Shown: positions 44,067 to 54,221, counted from the stretch's first letter. The stretch: DNA of 64,000 bases from RHLJ01 sp048058975 (GCA_048058975.1 JBLLNP010000002.1:124001-188000); one strand, 5' to 3'. Translations and numbers: made by a program. Notes: generated from the sequence alone by a model not told the origin.

Positions 44067-46137
44067 TATAATTCACTTTAATCCCCAAGAACCAATTCCT
44101 TTCCGGGGCGGGTTGGAAATATCTTCCGCCAAATGCATTGATGTCGTAGCCCAGGCTATAACGCTCATCCAGCAGGTTATCTATTCCAAAATAGAAGTCT
44201 GTTTCAACACCACGAAAGAAAGAAGCCCGGTATCCGACTTTTGTTTGAAGCAGGTGATAGGCTTCTGAATAGAATGTATTGTCATCTCGTAGTGGGACTT
44301 CATCATTGAAAGTATAGGAAAGGTTTCCGTAAAAACCCGGAGCAGTGTTTAGTTTAACCGAAGTAAACAGAGAATGCGGAGCCACCCCGGTTAGCTGATT
44401 TCCTGAAAAATCTCCGTTTCGGGTGTTATACTCAACGAATTCAAAATCATTATAACTGTAGGCCAGATTGATCTGTACTCTGTTCAGAAACCCGGAGTAG
44501 TTATCAACCAAAAGGTAGTTGGCATTCAACTCAAATCCCCGCTGATCGGTTTCCCCAGCATTACGGAATACAAAGGTGTCTCTGTTAGGATCAGGATTGG
44601 CTTGCTGAATAATGGAGTTTCTAAGCTTGAACAGAAACACAACAGCGTCAAAGCCTAGTCTGCCCCTAAGAGCATTCCCACGTAGTCCAAGCTCGAAATT
44701 AGTTCCTTTTTCAGGTTCAAGATCCAGATTAATACTGCCTTCATTAGTTCGGATTTCCTCGATCGTAGGAGGGGAGAAGCCAAGTCCGGCACTAGCGTGT
44801 GCGGTAATATGTGGGCTGAGTTTCTTCGCAATTCCTATTCTGGGGATAAACTGGGTATCGAACTCTTTCACCACACGCCCCACTTCACCATTATCACCAG
44901 TTTCAGTGGCAACCAAGCGATTAATATCATAATTGAGTGAGTTGTAACTCAACCCGGCGGTGATGAACCAGTTACCGGGTAAATCAAACTGCGTATTAAG
45001 GAAAACCAGTTGTGACTGAACCTTCAGTTCGTCATCAAAATTAAGGGAATCAGGAGTTCCACCCTCATTCTGAAAGTTTCGGGATGCGTAACTGGAAGCC
45101 TGCATTTCTGTACCCAATGTAAACTTAGCATTGGTCTCTCCCATGTTAGTTTCATAGGTGTAATTTGAACGAAGTCCACCACTTTTACGGCTGTCTATTT
45201 TGTAGTCGAAATTAAATGGGTTTTCAAAATCGCTGAAAGTTCCCCATGCGGATGCTTCATTCGAAAACCGATCTGTTATTTGAAACGAGTGGGTCAAGCC
45301 AATCAGAAGAGCTTCGTGTTTGATACTCGCGTTTTGTACTACACTGCCAATTGGTCCGCCCCGTGCCTGGGTAGGATCTTCGTTAAACTGTGTTTCATTT
45401 AGTCCTCCCGGTATCCCGTAGTTCAGATCAGAATACATAATATTGGCTGCGATACTTCGTCCTTCCACATATTCTGTTCCACCGGAAATTTCATATACTT
45501 TCCGATCCAGAAATGATTGATCCCGATAACCATCACTGCTAACACTGGCGTGTTTAAAAGACAGATTACCGTTTTCAAGATGGTCGTTGTAGCTGAGGTT
45601 ATATCGATAAGTGCCAAAAGATCCAACAGATGCGTTAGCCGTAAGCATATCGGTTTGAAAAGGGGCAGTGCTGTTAATGAGTAAAACTCCGCCGTTTCCA
45701 GCTCCATACAAACTTCCTCCGGGACCTTTAATCACCTCCACAGCTTGCATATTGAACGGGTCTAGCAGATTTAAAAATGTACTTCCACTAGGCTCGGTAA
45801 GAGGAATCTGGTTCCAATAAACTTTCACATTTCGGATTCCGAACGGAGAACGAAGAGAACTTCCCCGGATAGCAATTCGATAACTTCCTGGAGCACGCTC
45901 TTCCATTCGTACACCTGCAATAGTGTTCAGTCCATAAACAAGTGAAGAATTATCAAAACCGGAAATAGTTTCAGGTTTTATGTAGGAGATGCTTCCCGGA
46001 GTTTCGAGAATACTTCGGTTCCCCTGGTAGCCGACAACTACAATATCTTCCAGTTCAGCTTTTAAGGTATCAACTTGGCCTTGACCAAAGATCAGAACGG
46101 GATATAAAACAAAAAAGATGAAAAATATTTTTGGCAT
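44053..46137 (-). CDS. TonB-dependent outer-membrane receptor
   Basis: 694 residues. Signal peptide (~1-18, LIFGQ), a TonB-box-like EDIVVVGY near 31, plug domain (~40-160, RIAIRGSSLRSPFG and VEVIKGPGGSLYGAGNGG), then a beta-barrel ending in alternating aromatic strands (ERNWFLGIKVNYKLGI). The pattern is closest to siderophore/iron-complex receptors; no substrate-specific evidence is present. It needs TonB-ExbB-ExbD, not in the window. Confidence 0.9.
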   Translation of the reverse strand: MPKIFFIFFVLYPVLIFGQGQVDTLKAELEDIVVVGYQGNRSILETPGSISYIKPETISGFDNSSLVYGLNTIAGVRMEERAPGSYRIAIRGSSLRSPFGIRNVKVYWNQIPLTEPSGSTFLNLLDPFNMQAVEVIKGPGGSLYGAGNGGVLLINSTAPFQTDMLTANASVGSFGTYRYNLSYNDHLENGNLSFKHASVSSDGYRDQSFLDRKVYEISGGTEYVEGRSIAANIMYSDLNYGIPGGLNETQFNEDPTQARGGPIGSVVQNASIKHEALLIGLTHSFQITDRFSNEASAWGTFSDFENPFNFDYKIDSRKSGGLRSNYTYETNMGETNAKFTLGTEMQASSYASRNFQNEGGTPDSLNFDDELKVQSQLVFLNTQFDLPGNWFITAGLSYNSLNYDINRLVATETGDNGEVGRVVKEFDTQFIPRIGIAKKLSPHITAHASAGLGFSPPTIEEIRTNEGSINLDLEPEKGTNFELGLRGNALRGRLGFDAVVFLFKLRNSIIQQANPDPNRDTFVFRNAGETDQRGFELNANYLLVDNYSGFLNRVQINLAYSYNDFEFVEYNTRNGDFSGNQLTGVAPHSLFTSVKLNTAPGFYGNLSYTFNDEVPLRDDNTFYSEAYHLLQTKVGYRASFFRGVETDFYFGIDNLLDERYSLGYDINAFGGRYFQPAPERNWFLGIKVNYKLGI

Positions 46138-46216
46138 GGGAACAAACTACGAAGCCTTGAATTAAGTTTTAGGAAATGAATACATTCCTTTACAAACGAA
46201 CGTTCTGAAATAAAGC

Positions 46217-46951
46217 CTAACTTCTTCTAAAAAGGGAAACAAAATTCTCCAGGATTTTCTGCGGATATTGAATCACATCATTTCTAATGGAATCGATTAA
46301 CGATTCTGCTTCTTCAGGATCAAAATACCCATGATTTTTATAAGCTCTAATCCTCAATATAATTCCCGGAACATCGAGTTCCGGATGAAATTGTGTGGCG
46401 TAAATGTGTTGCTTGCATCTGATCATTTGAACAGGGCATGTTGATGAACTAGCTAACAAAGTAGCTCCATCCGGTAATTTCTGGCAGGATTCTTTATGTC
46501 CCACAAAAGCAGAAAAGGAAGAAGGCACATCCTTTAGGATTGGATCAGTTACAGGCTGTTCGAGATGAATTTGAACTTTTCCAACCGGTTCACTAAACCG
46601 ATATTTTGAAACTTCCCCACCTAAATACCGGGTAACAGAACCCATTCCGTAGCACATTCCCAGGTAAGGGATGTCATACTCAAAGATTTTATAGTAAAGT
46701 GTGTTCATTTCATCTTCAAAACGAAGCTGAATAGCCGATTTATCTTCCTCTTCATCGCTTACATTGGCAGGCCCTCCTCCTGTAATAATCCCACTAAAGT
46801 CCAAAGGGTTTATGTATGAGATGCTTTGTTGCTCAATCCTCACTCTGACCAATTCTCCGGGTTCAAGTTTACTGTATTGCAAAACCGCCTCAAACTCATT
46901 GTCTGAGGCTTCATCTAAGTACCGGTGTTGTAGCAGGAGAAATGGTTTCAT
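46217..46951 (-). CDS. Class I glutamine amidotransferase-like protein (GATase1)
   Basis: 244 residues from ATG 46951; a GTG at 46975 is upstream, but MKPFLLLQHRYLDEASDNEF is the usual N-terminus of this family. Catalytic triad visible: Cys100 in LGMCYGMG, His and Glu in FHPELD near 189-191. It hydrolyses glutamine or a related amide and may act alone, like GMP-synthase-like amidotransferases. Substrate unknown. Downstream of the TonB receptor gene's 5' end, same strand, 79-bp gap. Confidence 0.82.
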   Translation of the reverse strand: MKPFLLLQHRYLDEASDNEFEAVLQYSKLEPGELVRVRIEQQSISYINPLDFSGIITGGGPANVSDEEEDKSAIQLRFEDEMNTLYYKIFEYDIPYLGMCYGMGSVTRYLGGEVSKYRFSEPVGKVQIHLEQPVTDPILKDVPSSFSAFVGHKESCQKLPDGATLLASSSTCPVQMIRCKQHIYATQFHPELDVPGIILRIRAYKNHGYFDPEEAESLIDSIRNDVIQYPQKILENFVSLFRRS

Positions 46952-47098
46952 AAGCTTTGAAGGTAAAACCGACACTAATGAACGACAATAAAATTATTTA
47001 CTTTATGTTTCATTCAATTTACTTCTTTTGATTTCGACTTTCCCGTCAGTCAGAGTATCTTTATTGCGCTAACTAAATTTTATCAAACATCATTTTTT

Positions 47099-49378
47099 AT
47101 GAAAAGAGTAGTTAAAAGTACATATATCCTGTTTTTTGCACTTCTTATTACACAACAGGGTTTCTCACAAAGTGTTGGAATTGATCTTTACCAGGAAATG
47201 GGTGAACGCGAATTTATAAGCTACGAAGGCGTTTACGGATTGTCCTGGCTGCCCGGAGATATGGGTTATTTTGAAACCGAGAATGCAGGAAATGGAATTA
47301 AGTTTTATAAAGTAGATCCACGAACGCAGAAACGTACTCCTCTTTTTGATGAACGAACTGAAAAGGCATTAATCAGCCAGTACAACAATGTAACCGATAG
47401 TGAGTTAACAGGACTTCCTTTCGATGATTTTGAGTTTGTATTGGACAATGAAGGTATTTTCTTCACCATAAATGAAACTGATTTTGTCTTTCATATGGGA
47501 GATAAGAACCTCAGAAAATTGTACAAGCCCGAGATTGAGCGCTTCAAGTACGACGATGAGCTTATGCGCCAGATGGAAACCAGTCAGCTTTGGAACGGGA
47601 CTTATTCTCATGACTTCCGCCAGTTTGCCTATGTAAAAGGCTACGATATTTATGTGGTTGATACAGAAACCAAAGAGGAAAAGCGTCTTACTTACGGTAG
47701 CGAAGAACAAATGAATGGAAAGCCTAGTTGGGTATATCCGGAAGAATTTGGTCAGCGCGATGCATACTGGTTCTCACCAGACGATTCTAAAATCGCGTAC
47801 CTGCAATACAATGAAAAAGACGTATTTCAATACCCGGTAATTCACGAAACGGAATTTGAAGCGGGTTTGGAATTGATGAGATACCCGAAAGCAGGAGAGA
47901 CAAATCCTACGGTAAAGCTGTTTATTGTGGATATTAAATCGGGTGAAATTGAAGAGATTCCAACCAATAGCGGTCCTGATACTTATATCGTACGTCCGAT
48001 CTGGCGAAATGATGGAAGTGAGCTGACCTTCCGTCGCCTGAATCGCAAGCAGGATCATCTTGAACTTTTGGCATACAGTATAAAGGATAAAAGTGTTAGA
48101 ACTATTCTCGAGGAAAAAGAAGATGCGTATATCAGTCTGCACGATAACTTTATTCAATTAGAAGATAACGATACGTTCATTTGGACAGCAGAAGTAAGCG
48201 GTTATAATCACATTTATCATTATAACTTTGATGGTACTCTGATCAATCAGATCACCAACGGTGAATGGCCGGTTGGAAGCATTGAAAATGTGGATCAGAA
48301 GAATAAGAAAATTTATTTCACAGCATACCAGAATATGGGTCTTGATCGCTATTTCTATGTGATCAATTTCAATGGTAAAGGGATGAAGAAATTGACCGAA
48401 GAACCGGGCCGTCATACTATTTCGATGAATGATGCAGCAACGTACTATACTGATGGCTTTTCTTCATTTGATCATCCCTATGAAGTTAACCTGTATTCAG
48501 CAAATGGAAAACTGGTACGAAATCTTCTTAAAGCAAATACAGAAAACGTAGAGAAGAATAATCTGGCAAAACCTGAGCTGGTTACTGTTAAGTCAGCTGA
48601 TGGTTCTGAAGATTTGCCGGTTCTGGTTTATAAACCGGTAGATTTCGATCCGAATAAAAAATACCCGGTTGTGCTTCCTCTTTACGGTGGTCCGGAATAC
48701 CAGGATGTTACCAATACCTATAAAGATACTGATGGTTACCAACGTCTTGCTCAGCTTGGCTTTATTGTTGTTCGTGCCAATTATCGTGGCTCAGGTAATC
48801 GCGGTAAAGAATTTGCCACCTTACATTATGGTGGGTTAGGCAGTATCGAAATTGATGATTACGCTCATGTGGTAAAAGAAATTACCAAACGTGATTATGC
48901 CGATGAAACCCGTGTTGGAGTGTATGGTCATTCCTACGGTGGATATGCTACTTCTTTGTTGATGCTTCGCTACCCGGAAATTTTCCATGTGGGAATAGCT
49001 GGCGCTCCTGTTACTGACTGGAGAAGTTACGACACCATTTATACAGAACGATACATGAATACTCCCCAAGCCAATCTTGAAGGATATGAGTTTGGATCAG
49101 CGATGAACTATGCTGCAAATCTGAAAGGAAAGTTACTTCTTGTACATGGAACTATCGATAACAACGTACATCCGGGTAACACGGTACAGCTTCAGAACGC
49201 ACTTATTCTGGCCGATAAAAAGTTTGATTTGATGACCTATCCGGCGAACAGGCATGGAATCCGTGGAGCTCATGGTCAACATTACAACAAACTCAGGCTG
49301 AATTATCTGATCGAGAACCTACAGCCGGATATCACCGGCACAAACGAAATCCCGGCAAACTTGAGTTGGTCGAATTAG
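47099..49378 (+). CDS. Dipeptidyl peptidase IV-type prolyl oligopeptidase (S9)
   Basis: 759 residues. Signal peptide (~1-22, GFSQ), DPP IV-like eight-bladed propeller (~60-480; YGSEEQMNGKPSWVYPEEFGQRD contains the EE substrate-binding pair) and an alpha/beta hydrolase. Triad: Ser612 in GHSYGG, Asp687 in GTIDNNV and His719 in NRHGI. It removes Xaa-Pro dipeptides, probably in the periplasm or at the surface. Length and layout match the bacterial DPP IV family. The small lipoprotein gene overlaps its end. Confidence 0.95.
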   Translation: MKRVVKSTYILFFALLITQQGFSQSVGIDLYQEMGEREFISYEGVYGLSWLPGDMGYFETENAGNGIKFYKVDPRTQKRTPLFDERTEKALISQYNNVTDSELTGLPFDDFEFVLDNEGIFFTINETDFVFHMGDKNLRKLYKPEIERFKYDDELMRQMETSQLWNGTYSHDFRQFAYVKGYDIYVVDTETKEEKRLTYGSEEQMNGKPSWVYPEEFGQRDAYWFSPDDSKIAYLQYNEKDVFQYPVIHETEFEAGLELMRYPKAGETNPTVKLFIVDIKSGEIEEIPTNSGPDTYIVRPIWRNDGSELTFRRLNRKQDHLELLAYSIKDKSVRTILEEKEDAYISLHDNFIQLEDNDTFIWTAEVSGYNHIYHYNFDGTLINQITNGEWPVGSIENVDQKNKKIYFTAYQNMGLDRYFYVINFNGKGMKKLTEEPGRHTISMNDAATYYTDGFSSFDHPYEVNLYSANGKLVRNLLKANTENVEKNNLAKPELVTVKSADGSEDLPVLVYKPVDFDPNKKYPVVLPLYGGPEYQDVTNTYKDTDGYQRLAQLGFIVVRANYRGSGNRGKEFATLHYGGLGSIEIDDYAHVVKEITKRDYADETRVGVYGHSYGGYATSLLMLRYPEIFHVGIAGAPVTDWRSYDTIYTERYMNTPQANLEGYEFGSAMNYAANLKGKLLLVHGTIDNNVHPGNTVQLQNALILADKKFDLMTYPANRHGIRGAHGQHYNKLRLNYLIENLQPDITGTNEIPANLSWSN

Positions 49379-49752
49379 GTTTGTACAACCTAAAATATCA
49401 AATTATTTATGCAATAATTTTGATGCTTTTGGTTGGCTGCAATGATTATGTTAGTCAACCAATTTATTCCACTGATGGGAAATATAGTCTGATTGCAAAG
49501 GTGAATAGAACTGAGTCAAGCGATTCACTTTATGCGGAACCAGTTTTCGAAATCTTTTCAGAAGAGACTAAAACGAAGATCGGAGTAATTCATTCTGGTG
49601 TTGGTGATTTTAACAAGTGGAATGTTAGTTGGAGTGATTCAGCTTCAATTGTTTTATTAATCTCTTCAGATGTAGGTATGAAGGCTTGGGAGATTACTGA
49701 TAGCACTATCATTGAATTAGAAACTAATTTAAGCGGGTCGAATCAGAACTGA
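49366..49752 (+). CDS. Small hypothetical lipoprotein
   Basis: 128 residues if TTG 49366 is the start (13 bases of overlap with the peptidase gene); TTG 49381 just after the peptidase stop is another choice. Either gives a hydrophobic signal ending LLVGC (Cys25 in the longer form). The mature part is beta-rich with alternating polar residues and no known domain. Confidence 0.5.
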   Translation: MVELGLYNLKYQIIYAIILMLLVGCNDYVSQPIYSTDGKYSLIAKVNRTESSDSLYAEPVFEIFSEETKTKIGVIHSGVGDFNKWNVSWSDSASIVLLISSDVGMKAWEITDSTIIELETNLSGSNQN

Positions 49753-49770
49753 AAACCTATGAATTCTATC

Positions 49771-49798
49771 TCATTCCGAAGCTCCTGCTTCGGAATGA
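49771..49798. repeat. Perfect 12-bp hairpin, ATTCC/GGAAT family
   Basis: TCATTCCGAAGC (49771-49782) pairs exactly with GCTTCGGAATGA (49787-49798) around TCCT. It lies between convergent genes, 19 bp after the lipoprotein stop, and may be a bidirectional terminator. Confidence 0.75.
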
Positions 49799-49922
49799 AG
49801 TCGTGAAGCTCTGCTTCAATTAACCCAAATCATGGAGTCACTCCCTACCGATTCCGGAGCCTGTGCTGACCTTGATTCAGTATCAAGCCGGAATTACAGC
49901 TCTTAAGTTGACTCGGGATATA

Positions 49923-51254
49923 CTACAGCAACTTACTTGCAATATTAGCCAGCTCGGAACGCTCACCTTTTTCAAGATTTACATGCGCGTAAATCGGGCT
50001 GTTGTGCATCCGGTCAACCAAATAGGAGAGCCCGTTACTTTGAGCATCCAGGTACGGAGTGTCAATCTGGAAAATATCACCTGTAAAGATAATCTTTGTG
50101 TTTTCTCCGGCACGCGTTATGATAGTTTTGATTTCGTGTGGAGTAAGATTCTGCGCTTCATCCACAATAAAAATAACATTCGATAAACTCCGCCCCCGAA
50201 TATAAGCCAGTGGAACAATGCGGAGTTTATCGGTTTGAATCATTTCGTCAATTTTCTTGTACTGCTTGCTGGTTTCTTTAAACTGGTTTTTAATGAAACT
50301 CAGGTTATCCCAAAGCGGCTGCATGTAGGGATCAATTTTTTGATTCGCATCGCCGGGCAAGTAACCAATGTCTTTATTGCTGAGAGGTACTATAGGTCGG
50401 GCCAGGTAAATTTGTTTGAACTCACTGCGCTGTTCCAAAGCACTAGCCAAAGCAAGTAAGGTCTTTCCTGTTCCGGCAGAACCGGTAACACTTGCCAGCA
50501 TTATCTTTGGGTTCATCAAGGCATGCATGGCAAAGGTTTGCTCGGCATTTTTAGGAGTAATTCCGTATGCGTTCATCGTTTCTATATTCTCGATGTAGCC
50601 GGAGTTTCTATTGTAGCATCCAAGCGCAGAAGCCCCGTGGCTCTTAATGATATAGAAGTGGTTACTGGTTGGCTCCACCTCCATCAATTCCTTTGGCCTG
50701 ATTTTCCCCTTCTCATAAAACTTAGCAATCAAAGAGGGATCCTCCAGTTCAAGCTCTGTTTTTCCTTTATAAAGCTGATCAATATTTTTAACCTGTACGG
50801 TTTCGTAGTCTTCTGCATCAAGGTTAAGAGCGCGAGCTTTCAGTCTCAGGTTGATATCTTTAGAAACAAGAATCACCTTTTCGTCGGGGTTTTCCGATTT
50901 CAACCTGAGCGCCGCATTGATGATATCATGATCATTTTTTTTGGAGCCGAACATCTTGTTCGCATCCACATGATCACCACCATTTGTAATTACTTTAAGA
51001 TTCCCATGCGAGCGGCCATTCAGCGGAATCCAGTCGAGCAGCATGTTGTCATTCGAAATACCATCCAGATAACGTATAAACTCTCTTGCATGTAGATTAG
51101 TTACCGAGTTCCCCTTTTTAAATGTGTCCAGTTCCTCAAGAACTGTTATCGGTATTGCAACGTCATTTTTTTCAAAGTTTTTAATAGCTTCATAGTCATA
51201 TAAAAGAACGGAAGTATCGAGTACGAAAATCTTCTTCGTTTTCTTCTTCGGCAT
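49923..51254 (-). CDS. PIN-PhoH fusion protein (PhoH2-like)
   Basis: 443 residues from ATG 51254 (the frame opens earlier with TTG). N-terminal PIN nuclease-like domain (~8-140; FVLDTSVLLYD carries the first acidic residue) and C-terminal PhoH ATPase with Walker A GSAGTGKT (~258) and VIFIVDEAQNLTPHE (~361). PhoH2 proteins are RNA helicase/ribonuclease fusions. Convergent with the small lipoprotein gene. Confidence 0.93.
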   Translation of the reverse strand: MPKKKTKKIFVLDTSVLLYDYEAIKNFEKNDVAIPITVLEELDTFKKGNSVTNLHAREFIRYLDGISNDNMLLDWIPLNGRSHGNLKVITNGGDHVDANKMFGSKKNDHDIINAALRLKSENPDEKVILVSKDINLRLKARALNLDAEDYETVQVKNIDQLYKGKTELELEDPSLIAKFYEKGKIRPKELMEVEPTSNHFYIIKSHGASALGCYNRNSGYIENIETMNAYGITPKNAEQTFAMHALMNPKIMLASVTGSAGTGKTLLALASALEQRSEFKQIYLARPIVPLSNKDIGYLPGDANQKIDPYMQPLWDNLSFIKNQFKETSKQYKKIDEMIQTDKLRIVPLAYIRGRSLSNVIFIVDEAQNLTPHEIKTIITRAGENTKIIFTGDIFQIDTPYLDAQSNGLSYLVDRMHNSPIYAHVNLEKGERSELANIASKLL

Positions 51255-51423
51255 GGGCAATTCTGGTTTAAATTCTAGCTTAACCTTTGGCCTTCTGTAG
51301 ATGATGTAAAAGAACGGCTGACTGAATTAATGAATTGGAAAAGCCAGATGCAATGGATGTGGAAAACTATTTGGAATTTTTTTTCCGAAGCATTTTGAAG
51401 CTGAATATTACTTAGTTATCAAC

Positions 51424-52188
51424 TTAGTTATGCACACTCCATAAGGCGATGCTGAGAGCTACTGCTGCGTTCAGGCTTTCAACTGCCTTAGGGCCATTAT
51501 TCGAAGGGATTAAAACCCGTTTTCTTTTTGGGTTGATGAGTGATGGAGTAATTCCGTTCGCTTCATTTCCAACAACAAGCAAAGTCTTTTTTGCCTTGGG
51601 TAATTCACTGATTGGCTCAGCTCCTGAATTTCCATCCAAAAGTAAAATGTTCCAACCGGATTCCTCCAGTTTTTGTAAGTCTTCATTCAAACCTCCGGAC
51701 AAATAAGGCAGAACTCCCGTTGCTCCGGCGGTACTCCGAACCACTTTTTGATTGAAAATATCTACCGTTCCTTTGCCCAAAAGGATAGCCTTACTCCCAA
51801 ACCAACTGGCAGTTCGGATAATGGTTCCCAGGTTTCCAGGGTCCTGGATTGCGTCGGTTGCAACAATTACTCCCGAGTCTAAATCCTGAAGCTTATTCAT
51901 AGAAACCGGTTCCGGTATTTTGCAAACAGCGAGTATTCCTTGCGGTGTTTCTGTATCCGCTAATTCAGTGAAGGTTTTTTTGGGAAGGCTAAAGCTGTTA
52001 TCTGTCAGCTGGAAGCTAACAGCTAAGCCTTCTTCCACAAAAACAGACTGAACTTCGATAACACCATTCTCCAGTACCTGCTCAACGGCTCGCTCACCTT
52101 CCACAATGAGAAGTCCTTCCTTTTCCCGGTACTTACGCTGGCTGAGTTTACGAAGAAGTTTGATTTGGGCGTTTGAAGCTGGTCTCAT
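51424..52188 (-). CDS. TrmH/SpoU-family RNA 2'-O-methyltransferase
   Basis: 254 residues. N-terminal substrate-binding part (NAQIKLLRKLSQRKYREKEG, typical of the 23S rRNA/tRNA branch) and SPOUT knot with DPGNLGTIIRTA (~115), VVGNEANGI (~204) and ESLNAAVALSIALW (~237). It methylates ribose 2'-O in RNA using SAM; the exact target nucleotide cannot be decided here. Divergent from the aldehyde dehydrogenase gene across a strong hairpin. Confidence 0.9.
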   Translation of the reverse strand: MRPASNAQIKLLRKLSQRKYREKEGLLIVEGERAVEQVLENGVIEVQSVFVEEGLAVSFQLTDNSFSLPKKTFTELADTETPQGILAVCKIPEPVSMNKLQDLDSGVIVATDAIQDPGNLGTIIRTASWFGSKAILLGKGTVDIFNQKVVRSTAGATGVLPYLSGGLNEDLQKLEESGWNILLLDGNSGAEPISELPKAKKTLLVVGNEANGITPSLINPKRKRVLIPSNNGPKAVESLNAAVALSIALWSVHN

Positions 52189-52198
52189 AGTGAAGGAT

Positions 52199-52266
52199 AA
52201 GAATTCAGAATTTAGAATACAGCATTTTGCTACAAAATTACTCTGTATTCTAAATTCTGAATTCTT
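52199..52266. repeat. Perfect 24-bp inverted repeat (cruciform-capable)
   Basis: Positions 52199-52222 and 52243-52266 are exact reverse complements over 24 bases, with a 20-base loop that itself holds ATTTTG/CAAAAT. It is AT-rich and lies between divergent starts at 52188 and 52309, so it is not a conventional terminator. Confidence 0.9.
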
Positions 52267-52308
52267 AAATAACTATCTTCTGGAAAAACTTAAATCATAG
52301 AGTAGTAA

Positions 52309-53817
52309 ATGGATTTTTTAAAGAAACTTGGAATCGAAGGAGTTAACGCCGGAACCAGTACCGGACAAAAATATTTAGAAAGCAAAGAGGTAATAAGTAG
52401 CAATACTCCTGTAGATGGGAAAAAGATTGCCAATGTTTCTGTCACCACTCGTGAGCAATATGATGAAGTGGTTGCAACAGCCCAGAAAGCATTTTTGGTA
52501 TGGAGAGAAATGCCGGCTCCGCAGCGTGGAGAGATCGTGCGTCAGATCGGACAAAAGCTTCGTGAATACAAAGAACCGCTCGGTAAACTGGTGACCTATG
52601 AAATGGGGAAAATCAATCAGGAAGGACTGGGTGAAGTACAAGAGATGATCGATATCTGTGATTTCTCGGTAGGTTTGAGCCGCCAACTATACGGGCTAAC
52701 CATGCACAGCGAACGTCCTCAACACAGGATGTACGAGCAATGGCATCCGCTTGGGATTGTAGGTATCATTTCGGCCTTCAACTTCCCGGTTGCTGTATGG
52801 AGCTGGAACGCGATGATTGCTGCTGTTTGTGGGGATGTGATGATCTGGAAAGGCTCTGAAAAAACTCCACTTTGTGGTGTGGCGATTCAGAAAATCATCG
52901 CGAAAGTATTGAAAGAAAATAATCTGCCGGAAGGAATTTTTAATCTGGTTACCGGAGACCGGCAGGTTGGCGAATGGATGACCGAAGACGAGCGAATTCC
53001 TCTTATTTCGGCTACCGGTTCTATCCGAATGGGTAAAGAAGTGGCCAAAACGGTTGGTGGTCGTTTAGGGAAAACCATTCTTGAGCTTGGTGGAAATAAC
53101 GCCATTATCATATCTGAAAACGCGGATATCGAAATGGCCATTCGTGCAACTGTGTTTGGCGCGGTTGGAACCTGTGGCCAGCGATGTACTTCCACCCGTC
53201 GTTTGATTATCCATGAGTCTGTGTACGATCAGGTAAAAGATCGATTGATCAGTATTTATGAAAAAGTGACTATTGGAAACCCATTGCAGCCAGATACTTT
53301 GGTTGGCCCGCTTATTGATGAGCTTGCTGTTGATGCCATGCAAAAGGCACTCAAGCAAATCAAAAAAGAAGGTGGTAAGGTGATTTATGGAGGAGAAGTA
53401 CTCGATAGGGAAGGGCATTATGTTCGTCCGGCGCTGGCTGAAGTAAAGAATGAGTACCAAATAGTTCAGGAAGAAACGTTTGCTCCGATTCTGTATCTCA
53501 TCAAGTACAAAACGATGGAAGAAGCGATGAGCTACCACAACGGTGTGAAACAGGGACTCAGCTCCGCAATGTTTACACTGAATATGCGTGAAGCTGAAAA
53601 CTTTGTAAGTGCTCATGGTTCTGATTGCGGTATCGCAAATATAAACATTGGAACAAGCGGCGCGGAAATCGGCGGAGCTTTTGGTGGAGAGAAAGAAACC
53701 GGAGGCGGACGGGAGTCCGGTTCTGATGCGTGGAAAGCATATATGCGTCGCCAGACAAACACCATTAATTGGGGCGATGAATTACCTCTTGCGCAGGGGA
53801 TTTCTTTTGATGTTTGA
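52309..53817 (+). CDS. Aldehyde dehydrogenase, ALDH7/AASADH-like
   Basis: 502 residues. NAD-dependent ALDH with catalytic Cys293 in GQRCTSTRR, general-base Glu in ELGGNN near 262, and cofactor region ISATGSIRMGKEVA. The overall match is with the ALDH7 group (alpha-aminoadipic semialdehyde/piperideine-6-carboxylate dehydrogenases). Substrate assignment is by family resemblance only. It has its own ATG at 52309. Confidence 0.9.
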   Translation: MDFLKKLGIEGVNAGTSTGQKYLESKEVISSNTPVDGKKIANVSVTTREQYDEVVATAQKAFLVWREMPAPQRGEIVRQIGQKLREYKEPLGKLVTYEMGKINQEGLGEVQEMIDICDFSVGLSRQLYGLTMHSERPQHRMYEQWHPLGIVGIISAFNFPVAVWSWNAMIAAVCGDVMIWKGSEKTPLCGVAIQKIIAKVLKENNLPEGIFNLVTGDRQVGEWMTEDERIPLISATGSIRMGKEVAKTVGGRLGKTILELGGNNAIIISENADIEMAIRATVFGAVGTCGQRCTSTRRLIIHESVYDQVKDRLISIYEKVTIGNPLQPDTLVGPLIDELAVDAMQKALKQIKKEGGKVIYGGEVLDREGHYVRPALAEVKNEYQIVQEETFAPILYLIKYKTMEEAMSYHNGVKQGLSSAMFTLNMREAENFVSAHGSDCGIANINIGTSGAEIGGAFGGEKETGGGRESGSDAWKAYMRRQTNTINWGDELPLAQGISFDV

Positions 53818-53861
53818 TCAATGATCAATTAAGAATTAGGAATGATTCAATTAGGAATAGC

Positions 53862-54221
53862 ATGAAGAGAGATTTTGCATTAATTAAGGAAATACTACTT
53901 CAAACCGAGGCTAATCCTAAACCTAATTCTTGGATACGAATATCCTTGAAGGATTTTTCTGAAGACCAGATAAGCTATAATACAAAACTGCTTCATGAAG
54001 CAGGGTTAGTTGAGGCTATTGATCAATCAGGGTTTGGTACATTTCTATGGACTCCCGTTTCTCTAACATGGGAAGGACATGATTTTTTAGATAATGCCAA
54101 AAATGAAACGGTATGGAAGAGGACTTTGGCATTAGTAAAGGATAAGAGTGGTTCTATTTCATTCAATATCTTTCAGAATCTTCTGCAAAATCAGGCAACC
54201 AAATTATTTGAGGGTCTGTAA
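53862..54221 (+). CDS. DUF2513-family protein
   Basis: 119 residues from ATG 53862, after a half-copy of the AATTAGGAAT repeat word (53829-53859). MKRDFALIKEILLQTE with the following helix/strand pattern, including LLHEAGLVEA and LTWEGHDFL, is DUF2513-like. The fold resembles a small winged helix. The family is often near mobile or phage-related genes, but nothing here supports a function. Confidence 0.7.
   Translation: MKRDFALIKEILLQTEANPKPNSWIRISLKDFSEDQISYNTKLLHEAGLVEAIDQSGFGTFLWTPVSLTWEGHDFLDNAKNETVWKRTLALVKDKSGSISFNIFQNLLQNQATKLFEGL

Noticed and set aside
46951..46975. GTG 46975 as start of the amidotransferase.
   Set aside because: ATG 46951 gives the typical family N-terminus; the extra eight residues do not.
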